The translations under genes and the position numbers were made by a program. Positions 34,014 through 39,619 of a stretch of 39,619 bases of DNA are shown piece by piece. Below the pieces are notes generated by a model, which ran no database searches, was not told the DNA's origin, and was given only the letters and a program-made list of their open reading frames with translations. Origin of the DNA: Bacteroidales bacterium (lineage in GTDB: Bacteria; Bacteroidota; Bacteroidia; Bacteroidales; P3); NCBI GenBank assembly GCA_017446745.1, contig JAFSQF010000002.1, positions 1-39,619 of the forward strand. The letters are read 5' to 3'. How positions within the stretch are numbered: the first letter of the stretch is position 1; every line of letters begins with the position of its first letter.

Positions 34014-34667
34014 ATGCGTAAACCAATTCTTCTATTCTGTGTTGCCATCCTTGGAATGGCAACCTTCACCTCGTGCAACAACAAGGTGGAAAGCCCCGAG
34101 GCTTCTATTGACCCCGCGGAGGCCACGATGTACACCATCCTCAACCGCAAGAGCGTGCGCTCCTACAATGGCGAGGCCATCCCCGCCGACGTTATGGAGC
34201 ATCTGCTTCGTGCCGCCGTGGCGGCGCCGTCGGGCATGGATGTGCGCCCCTGGCACATAGTGGTCATGACCGACAAAAGCAAGTATGAGGAGGCCTTTGC
34301 CGGCAATTTCAACATGGAGAAGTTCATGCAGTCGGGTGCCGTGGTGGTGTTCTGTGCCGACACCACCGTGACGCGTCCGCCGCGCGAGAACCCCGACGCA
34401 CCGGCGGTCACTGCTCCCAATCCTATCTGGCGCGACGATATGGGGGCCTGCACCGAGAACTTCCTCCTGGCTGCCGAAGCCTATGGCCTTGGCGCGGTAT
34501 GGACAGCATGCTATCCTTTCGCCGACCGCATGGCCCCCATTGCCGCCTACCTCAACCTGCCGGGCAACATCGTGCCCTACGCCATAGTTCCCGTAGGCTA
34601 TCCCACTGGCGACAACCAGCCCAAAGACAAGTGGGACACCACCCGCATCCACTACGAGCGTTGGTAG
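34014..34667 (+). CDS. Nitroreductase-family protein with lipoprotein signal
   Basis: A 217-residue protein. The N-terminus MRKPILLFCVAILGMATFTSC is a lipoprotein signal with Cys21 as the likely lipid site. The rest is a nitroreductase fold: NRKSVRSYNGEAI (FMN phosphate-binding Arg region), AAVAAPSGMDVRPWHIVVM, then ENFLLAAEAYGLGAVWTACYP and GNIVPYAIVPVGYP. Such enzymes use FMN and NAD(P)H to reduce nitro groups, quinones or flavins. An exported, membrane-anchored form would need flavin and reductant outside the cytoplasm, which is unusual. It is followed by a strong terminator. Confidence 0.9.
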   Translation: MRKPILLFCVAILGMATFTSCNNKVESPEASIDPAEATMYTILNRKSVRSYNGEAIPADVMEHLLRAAVAAPSGMDVRPWHIVVMTDKSKYEEAFAGNFNMEKFMQSGAVVVFCADTTVTRPPRENPDAPAVTAPNPIWRDDMGACTENFLLAAEAYGLGAVWTACYPFADRMAPIAAYLNLPGNIVPYAIVPVGYPTGDNQPKDKWDTTRIHYERW

Positions 34668-34741
34668 TCCGCTCCGGAACGCCGGACGGCGCATCAGCAA
34701 ATCTTCTTTTTTCGCCGAATGCGAAAAGCACCTTTTAAGAA

Positions 34742-34786
34742 CAAAGAGAACCTTTTTTCGGTAAGGGGTTCTCTTTGATTTTTTTT
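34742..34786 (+). terminator. Intrinsic terminator after nitroreductase gene
   Basis: CAAAGAGAACC pairs perfectly with GGTTCTCTTTG (11 bp) around a 14-nt loop, followed by a T-run (34779-34786). Confidence 0.92.
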
Positions 34787-34904
34787 ATTTCTGCGGAATG
34801 CCGGAAGCTTCTGTTTTCAACAGTCCTGTAGGCTCGCCGAAGCGGCTCAATAGAATAGTTATCTTGTCCGTTTTTATACGGTTTTCACGTTGGATGAACC
34901 GTAT

Positions 34905-35090
34905 TAAGCAATAAGTAAAAAATAAGTTGATACAATCGGGTAGGCGCAAAAAAGGTAAAACGATTGTTTTTTGGGGGGTCTACGAATTAGCACGAATTAG
35001 CACGAATTACATGATTTTCAAGATATGCGACACCGAATATAAAACTCTATTTTCGCTGGCGAAATGAATTTACACGAATTATAGTTGCAT
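34905..35090 (+). repeat. TTAGCAATAA repeat copy 3 plus CACGAATTA block (left flank of LRR locus)
   Basis: AAGCAATAAGTAAAAAATAA and GTTGATACAATC (34905-34950), then repeated TAGCACGAAT and a ~95-bp block from ACGATTTTCAAGATATGCGA-like sequence to GAATTTACACGAATTATAG (34985-35090). The block recurs almost unchanged at 39115-39220, right of the LRR gene. Confidence 0.88.
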
Positions 35091-35095
35091 TTTTT

Positions 35096-35205
35096 ATTGG
35101 CGAAGCTGGGAATCTTCGCAGTAGGAGGTCGGGATTCCCATCCCGACCAATGCAACGACACCCCACCACGTCGCATCGGCGAAGCTGGGAAGCTTCGCCT
35201 CCTAT
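35096..35205 (+). repeat. 31-bp hairpin elements with different arms (REP-like cluster)
   Basis: A degenerate minus-strand unit (35096-35120), a plus unit with arms GGTCGGGAT / ATCCCGACC (35121-35151) and a minus unit with arms GGCGAAGCT / AGCTTCGCC (35175-35205). Each keeps a TCCC loop, and the two full units keep [GA]TAGGAGG in front. The opposed orientation resembles mosaic REP clusters. Confidence 0.85.
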
Positions 35206-35299
35206 CCCAAGGAGTCCTTCGTATTCTGCGAAGGTGTAACTTTTTTCCGTAGCATTCACTATACAGTATGTTTACGGTGAACGCTATAAATTTTCAAGT

Positions 35300-35420
35300 T
35301 TCGCATGTATGCGAAATAATTGATATTAAGTCGCCTATGGCGAGAAATCTTACAAATCCAGTCAAATCAAACAGATAAATATTGAAAGATTTGAAAAGAT
35401 TTGCAAGATTTCTGTCGCGT
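35300..35420 (+). repeat. TTCGCAT-GT-ATGCGAA block, left copy
   Basis: TTCGCATGTATGCGAA (7-bp inverted repeat), AAGTCGCCTATGGCGAGAAA (inner 5-bp inverted repeat), then a stretch rich in AGATTTG. The same ~120 bp recurs at 39506-39619 with only a few differences. Confidence 0.9.
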
Positions 35421-35536
35421 GCTGCGGCCCGCGAGCCCGACGAGCGAAGCGACACTCATTATCACCAACATAGAACTTGCGAAAGTTGAGTATAATACAT
35501 ATCAGAAAGTTCTAAATTATTCTGGCATATTTTGAT

Positions 35537-35835
35537 TTTAGCAATCATCAAAAAATACGTTGATACAATCAGACAGGTGCAAAAAAAAGCGAAAACGACT
35601 GTGTTTATGCGACGTGGTACGCGGGCGTCCCCGCCTGCGATATTTTTTTCGCGGAATGGTACGCGGGCGTCCCCCACATGCGATATTTTTTTCGCAGAAT
35701 GGTACGCGGGCGTCCCCGCCTGCGATAGTTTTTTGCAGAATGGTACGCGGGCGTCCCCGCCTGCGATATTTTTTTTCGCAGATGGGTACGCGGGCGTCCC
35801 CGCCTGCGATATTTTTTTTCGCAGGATGCGAAAAA
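35537..35835 (+). repeat. TTAGCAAT repeat copy 4 plus array of five GTACGCGGGCGTCCCCGCC units
   Basis: Copy 4 of the GTTGATACAATC repeat (35537-35610) runs straight into five units of GGTACGCGGGCGTCCCCGCC TGCGATATTTTTT, about 47 bp each, to ~35830. Each unit has a GCGGG..CCCGC hairpin, a TGCGA..TCGCA hairpin and a T-run. The second unit has CCCCCACATGCG in place of CCCCGCCTGCG. No gene is visible in 34787-35988. Confidence 0.92.
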
Positions 35836-35988
35836 TATCCTTGTCAAAGAATCATTCACCGTAAAGCAATAAAAGCACACGAAAGACACTATCATCAGGT
35901 CGATTCTGCAACATATTGTCGCATAATACTTTTATACTTTTTCAGAAAAAAAATTTGGCTGTTTCTTCCCTGTTTTGTGAAAAATGTG

Positions 35989-35996
35989 TACCTTTG
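35989..35996 (+). promoter_or_regulatory. -7 promoter box for the LRR leader RNA
   Basis: TACCTTTG followed by CACC fits TAnnTTTG. It would start an RNA near 36003, about 340 nt before the ATG at 36341. A TTTG lies at 35974-35977. Confidence 0.7.
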
Positions 35997-36002
35997 CACC
36001 GT

Positions 36003-36292
36003 CGTTCTGACCGGAGCCGCGGCGGGATTTCTGTCTTGCCGGAGGTCGAGGGAGGACGGCAGGACATATAGAAAAGACGTTGTAACGGCGTTTTATCTGC
36101 GGCTCTGTTGAACTTCGCAACTTCAAACCTACCACCGCAATAGCGCAATGTTCCTCGTCCATAGGTTTGGTATATAGTGGCTATTACTATATCCATACGC
36201 GTGGGCTTCGGCATTGCTTATTCTGTGGTAAGGGGCAATGCGAAGGCCTAACAGAGCGGGATAAGCAATACAGTTGTTCCCGCGTTTTTTTA
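36003..36292 (+). promoter_or_regulatory. Structured leader RNA with terminator and alternative antiterminator
   Basis: Perfect or near-perfect stems in order: GAGCCGC 36014-36020 with 36099-36105, enclosing CTTGCCG 36035-36041 with 36057-36063; CAAACCTA 36124-36131 with 36162-36169; ATATAGT 36172-36178 with 36186-36192; a 13-bp stem 36204-36217 with 36235-36248 (one bulge each side); and a terminator GCGGGA 36256-36261 with 36278-36283, followed by T7. The strand 36213-36226 can instead pair for 14 bp with 36256-36269, which would remove both the preceding stem and the terminator's 5' arm. A 9-codon ORF (36148-36177, MFLVHRFGI) lies in the middle. It could be an attenuator, a riboswitch-like element or a separate small RNA; I do not recognise a known class. 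Confidence 0.65.
36256..36292 (+). terminator. Terminator/attenuator hairpin before the LRR gene
   Basis: GCGGGA (36256-36261) pairs with TCCCGC (36278-36283), then G and seven T. It lies 50 nt before the start codon, with no further promoter box in between. Confidence 0.75.
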
Positions 36293-36340
36293 TATTGTTT
36301 TTGAACAAGAAGAATTATTAACCCTTTAAAAAAAAACAAT

Positions 36341-38932
36341 ATGAAGAAATTAAAATTTACTTTTCTCGCCATCTTTCTGATGGCAATGGCAATGCCGCGA
36401 AGCGCCTTTGCCTACGATTTCTCGGCCGTCGCCCCGACAGGGCAGACGCTGTATTACCAATACGTAGAATCAGCGAACGATGTAGAACTTTGTTATCCAG
36501 GATATAATGATTATCACGCTTGGAGTGGGTATACAACACCAACTGGAGCCCTGACGATACCTTTAACGGTCACATATAATGGTACAACTTATAATGTTAC
36601 TTCAATCGGAGACTATGCTTTCTATAGCTGCAGCGGCCTGACCTCCATTACCATCCCCAACAGCGTCACTTCAATAGGCAGAGAAGCCTTCCGTAACTGC
36701 ACGGGTCTGACTACGGTAAATTTCAATGCCATAAACTGCACTTTTATGGGTCTAGAAGATGTACCTTATTTTGACAATAATAATGTTTTCCATGGATGCA
36801 CTAATATTACAACTATAAATATAGGTGATAGTGTGACAAATATTCCTAGGGGAGCCTTTTCTGGCTGCACGGGTCTGACTTCCGTTACCATTCCTAACAG
36901 TGTCACTTCAATAGGCTACTATGCCTTCTACGGCTGCAGCGGTCTGACTACGGTAAATTATAATGCCACAAATTGCACATCTGGCGGCTTTAGTGGACTT
37001 AGTAGTATTACCACCTTGAACATAGGGGACAATGTAACCGTTATTCCTGCAAAAGCCTTCCGTGGCTGCAGCGGCCTGACTTCCGTCACTATCCCCAACA
37101 GTGTCACGTCGATAGAACTAGAAGCATTCTATGGCTGCAGCGGCCTAACTTCAGTTACTATTCCTAACAGTGTCACGTCGATAGACTCATCTGTCTTCTA
37201 TGGCTGCAGCAGCCTGACTTCGGTCACTCTTCCTAACAGCGTCACGTCGATAGGCTCATATGCCTTCTCTTACTGCTACGGCCTGACTTCGGTCACTATC
37301 CCCAACAGTGTCACGTCGATAGGCGGCAAAGCCTTCCTTGAATGCTACGGCCTGACTTCCGTCACTATCCCCAACAGCGTCACGTCAATAGGCTCATCAG
37401 CTTTCTCTGGATGCTACGGCCTGACATCCGTAACGATTCCTAACAGCGTCACTTCAATAGGCTACTCGGCATTCTCTTACTGCGAAAGTCTTGCTTCCGT
37501 CACCATTCCTAACAGCGTCACATCGATTGGCGTATCTATGTTCCGCTATTGCACTGGCCTAACCACAGTTGTAGTTGGTAGTTCTGTGGATACAATCGGA
37601 TATTATGCCTTTGAAGACTGCACGTCGCTGGACACTGTAATAATGCTTTCCGAAACGGCACCGGTTATATTCTCAAACACATTCCAGAATGTCCGTACCA
37701 ATGTGCCTATCTTTGTGCCTTGTGGCTCGTCGGACGCATACAATGAGGCACCTTACTGGAATGTTTTCACTCGCATTCAGGAGGCCGACAGCTGCAACAA
37801 CGTGCTGACGCTTACCGTCAACAACAGCAATCTCGGCAGCGTTCACGGCGCCGGTATGTACAGACCGGGAAGTCTGGTCGAAATAATGGCCGTTCCCGCA
37901 GTCGGAAGCCAGTTCATCCGCTGGAACGATGCCAATACCAACAACCCGCGCACCATCACAATCAACAGTGACACCACATTCACGGCGATATTCGACACCG
38001 TGGCAGCAGCGACAGTATTCCACAACATTACAGTCACAACATCCAATATGTCGATGGGCAGCGCAATGGGCAGCGGCAGCTATGCCCACGGCACCGTGGC
38101 AACCATCGTGGCTGTGCCTGAAGTGGGCTATGCCTTCAGCAACTGGCACGACGGCAACACCACCAACCCACGCAGCATAACAGTGACAGATAATAATTTC
38201 TATATTGCAAGTTTCACTGCTTCCGAACCACCAGTCCAGCACGACACAACATACGTTGATAACTATATCTACGACACCACATACGTAGACAACTATATCT
38301 ACGACACCACATACGTAGACAACTATATTTACGACACGACATACGTCGACAACTATATCCACGACACTACATACATCGACAACTATATTCATGACACCAC
38401 ATACGTCGACAACTATATTCACGATACCACGTATGTTGACAACTATATCTACGACACTACATACATCGACAACTATATTCATGACACTACATACATCGAC
38501 AACTATATTCACGATACCACGTATGTTGACAACTATATCTACGACACCACATACGTGGATAACTATATCTACGACACCACGTATGTTGACAACTGGATCT
38601 ACGACACGACATACGTGACCGACACGCTGTGGCTGACGGAATACGACACCATCTGGCTGCACGACACCATCTGGCTGCACGACACGATCTATATCAGTCA
38701 AGAGGGTATTGCCGATGTTGTTGGCAGCAACGTTAAGGTGTACAGCAACCATGGGCAGATAGTGGTAGAAGGGGTCGAGGGCAACGCGGTGACGCTCTAC
38801 GACGCCGTGGGTCGCCAGCTGGCTGTGCGCCGCGACGTGTACGGAGCGATACGTTTCGACGTCCCAGCCTCGGGAGCTTACTTCATCCAAGTGGGCAACC
38901 AAGCGGCCAAGCGTATTGTCGCAATCAAATGA
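36341..38932 (+). CDS. BspA-type leucine-rich-repeat surface protein with T9SS type A sorting domain
   Basis: An 863-residue exported protein. Signal peptide 1-24 (ending SAFA). About eleven 23-residue LRR_5/BspA repeats (LTSVTIPNSVTSIGxxAFxxC) occupy ~80-440. Two InlB-like beta-grasp repeats follow (~485-625), each with GSxxGxGxYxxG and FxxWxDGN motifs. Then twelve exact-length 10-residue units (Y/H)DTTY(V/I)DNYI plus a degenerate one (634-763) form a stalk, followed by YDTIWLHDTIWLHDTIY. The end (~795-863, VKVYSNHGQIVVEGVEG ... SGAYFIQVGNQAAKRIVAIK) is a type A T9SS sorting domain. It is likely a surface adhesin or host-binding protein. A long structured leader precedes it and matching repeat blocks flank it. 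It is less GC-rich than its neighbours. Confidence 0.92.
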   Translation: MKKLKFTFLAIFLMAMAMPRSAFAYDFSAVAPTGQTLYYQYVESANDVELCYPGYNDYHAWSGYTTPTGALTIPLTVTYNGTTYNVTSIGDYAFYSCSGLTSITIPNSVTSIGREAFRNCTGLTTVNFNAINCTFMGLEDVPYFDNNNVFHGCTNITTINIGDSVTNIPRGAFSGCTGLTSVTIPNSVTSIGYYAFYGCSGLTTVNYNATNCTSGGFSGLSSITTLNIGDNVTVIPAKAFRGCSGLTSVTIPNSVTSIELEAFYGCSGLTSVTIPNSVTSIDSSVFYGCSSLTSVTLPNSVTSIGSYAFSYCYGLTSVTIPNSVTSIGGKAFLECYGLTSVTIPNSVTSIGSSAFSGCYGLTSVTIPNSVTSIGYSAFSYCESLASVTIPNSVTSIGVSMFRYCTGLTTVVVGSSVDTIGYYAFEDCTSLDTVIMLSETAPVIFSNTFQNVRTNVPIFVPCGSSDAYNEAPYWNVFTRIQEADSCNNVLTLTVNNSNLGSVHGAGMYRPGSLVEIMAVPAVGSQFIRWNDANTNNPRTITINSDTTFTAIFDTVAAATVFHNITVTTSNMSMGSAMGSGSYAHGTVATIVAVPEVGYAFSNWHDGNTTNPRSITVTDNNFYIASFTASEPPVQHDTTYVDNYIYDTTYVDNYIYDTTYVDNYIYDTTYVDNYIHDTTYIDNYIHDTTYVDNYIHDTTYVDNYIYDTTYIDNYIHDTTYIDNYIHDTTYVDNYIYDTTYVDNYIYDTTYVDNWIYDTTYVTDTLWLTEYDTIWLHDTIWLHDTIYISQEGIADVVGSNVKVYSNHGQIVVEGVEGNAVTLYDAVGRQLAVRRDVYGAIRFDVPASGAYFIQVGNQAAKRIVAIK
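38240..38629 (+). repeat. 30-bp tandem repeat within the LRR gene, 12 units plus one degenerate
   Basis: The unit is (T/C)ACGACACCACATACGTNGA plus CAACTATATC, in exact 30-bp steps. Each encodes ten residues, so gain or loss of units keeps the frame. Confidence 0.95.
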
Positions 38933-38961
38933 CGCGCTGCATAAACGTTCCCTTTGACATG

Positions 38962-38998
38962 GAGGGTGCCCGACCGTTGTTGGGCACCCTCTATTTGT
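38962..38998 (+). terminator. Intrinsic terminator after LRR gene
   Basis: GAGGGTGCCC pairs perfectly with GGGCACCCTC (10 bp) around a 10-nt loop, followed by TATTTGTT. Confidence 0.85.
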
Positions 38999-39012
38999 TA
39001 GTCCATAGCCTT

Positions 39013-39220
39013 TTAGCAATAAGTAAATAATTTGTTGATACAATTAGATAGGTGCAATAAAACGACTGTGTTTATGCGTCGTGGTACGCGGGCGTCCCCG
39101 CCTGCGATTTGAACACGAATCTCACGAATTACACGATTTTCAAGATATGCGACACCGAATATAAAACTATATTTTCGCGGGCGAAATGAATTTACACGAA
39201 TTATAGTTGCAATTTTTACA
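39013..39220 (+). repeat. TTAGCAATAA repeat copy 5 plus CACGAATTA block (right flank of LRR locus)
   Basis: Repeat copy 5 (39013-39080), one GTACGCGGGCGTCCCCGCC unit (39082-39108) and the block ACACGATTTTCAAGATATGC to GAATTTACACGAATTATAG (39115-39220). It matches 34905-35090 in the same orientation. Confidence 0.88.
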
Positions 39221-39264
39221 TCACTATCGTTATACCTTATTTTTTAACCGTCACTATTCATTAT

Positions 39265-39360
39265 CTATTGAACGGAATCCCCTACGGGGATTGATGGAGA
39301 TGGGTACTGGATTGGCACTGGCTATTGAACGGAATCCCCTACGGGGAATGGTATGGGTGT
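39265..39360 (+). repeat. Two ATTGAACGG/TCCCCTACGGGGA elements
   Basis: CTATTGAACGGAATCCCCTA and CGGGGATTGATGG (39265-39300), then a second copy (39322-39360). They have AATCCCC where the copies at 5179 and 15315 have TATCCCC. Confidence 0.85.
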
Positions 39361-39391
39361 TGGGATAGGCGTTGTTGTTTGTGAAAATGAA

Positions 39392-39492
39392 CGAGCCCCG
39401 GAGGGGCGGCATATAATAGCCGTGGGCGTCAGCCCACGGAACGACGCAACCATCCCCCTCCCTATCCGAGCCCCGGAGGGGCGGTATATTAC
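39392..39492 (-). repeat. GAGCCCC-GGA-GGGGC / CCGTGGG..CCCACGG composite
   Basis: GAGCCCCGGAGGGGCGGCAT, then GCCGTGGGCGTCAGCCCACG, then a second GAGCCCCGGAGGGGCGGTAT. It is the reverse orientation of the composites at 17801 and 28651, with loop GGA in place of GTA or TAC. Confidence 0.85.
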
Positions 39493-39505
39493 ATATTCAG
39501 GTTTC

Positions 39506-39619
39506 GCATGTATGCGAAATAAGATATTAAGTCGCCTATGGCGAGAAATCTTACAAATCTAGTCAAATCAAACAGATAAATATTGAAAGATTTGAAAGGA
39601 TTTGCGAGATTTCTGTCGC
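39506..39619 (+). repeat. TTCGCAT-GT-ATGCGAA block, right copy (cut by window end)
   Basis: Nearly identical to 35300-35420 and in the same orientation. The window ends inside it at CTGTCGC; the left copy goes on with GTGCTGCGGCCCGCGAG. Confidence 0.9.

Noticed and set aside
35560-36111. Open frames through the GTACGCGGGCGTCCCC array
   Set aside because: Repeat translation (RASPPAIFF units) that runs into the leader RNA region; no supporting features.
36003-36292. 6S RNA, tmRNA, RNase P RNA or SRP RNA
   Set aside because: I checked for the tmRNA tag ORF and the conserved core motifs of the others as I remember them and found none; the 5' and 3' ends do not pair. A covariance search would settle it.
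37673-39043. 456-codon open frame antisense to the LRR gene, rich in Val/Ile/Asp
   Set aside because: It mirrors the 30-bp repeat and sorting domain of a clear T9SS protein; there is no signal peptide or domain of its own.

Overview
The window is chromosomal DNA from a member of the Bacteroidota, most likely an uncultured host-associated Bacteroidales. The evidence is two proteins with type IX secretion (T9SS) sorting domains, one type B (1115-4096) and one type A (36341-38932); a BspA-type leucine-rich-repeat surface protein; a head-GIN protein; a PagL-like outer-membrane enzyme; promoters of the TAnnTTTG class; and starts without Shine-Dalgarno sequences, several of them TTG or GTG. Most genes are GC-rich housekeeping genes, with AT-rich spacers full of repeats. 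I saw no tRNA, rRNA, CRISPR array, transposase, integrase or phage gene.

Layout. 1-943: end of an OmpA-family protein. 1115-4096: large T9SS type B surface protein. 4088-8009 (minus): mutL, rhomboid protease and rarD. 8100-9452 (minus): OmpA-domain envelope protein, divergent from thioredoxin (9607). 10009-15096 (plus): DUF58 protein, 37-kDa nucleoid-associated protein, META-domain protein and priA. 15636-17708: ADP-forming acyl-CoA synthetase. 18026-19567 (minus): galE and an exported thioredoxin-fold protein. 19695-21431: dnaX, split by one in-frame TAG. 21554-26016: proton antiporter, dapF and ligA. 26222-27334: PagL-like protein, convergent with a GIN-domain lipoprotein (27337-28410). 28876-31970 (minus): ECF sigma factor, anti-sigma-like membrane protein and outer-membrane beta-barrel protein, with a palindromic repeat array inside the cluster. 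32110-34667: LtaS-like membrane sulfatase and a lipoprotein nitroreductase. 34668-36340: repeats, then a long structured leader. 36341-38932: LRR/T9SS surface protein. 38933-39619: repeats that duplicate those left of the LRR gene.

The most striking content is non-coding. (1) The leader of the LRR gene has a terminator hairpin and a mutually exclusive 14-bp antiterminator, plus four further stem-loops and a 9-codon ORF, so it looks like a transcription-attenuation switch or an undescribed riboswitch-like RNA. (2) Three copies of an interspersed repeat each carry a consensus -7 promoter box inside an operator-like palindrome, and all point at the gene 75-90 nt downstream (ligA, the PagL-like gene, the GIN gene). 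(3) A 31-bp hairpin element keeps its GTAGGAGG flank and its loop while its stem arms change with full base-pair compensation, like REP elements moved by RAYT transposases. (4) CAC-rich tracts sit in sense orientation just upstream of at least five start codons. (5) At least eight repeat families fill the longer gaps, often as hairpins.

All calls come from reading the sequence and from family knowledge held in memory. No database search was run.
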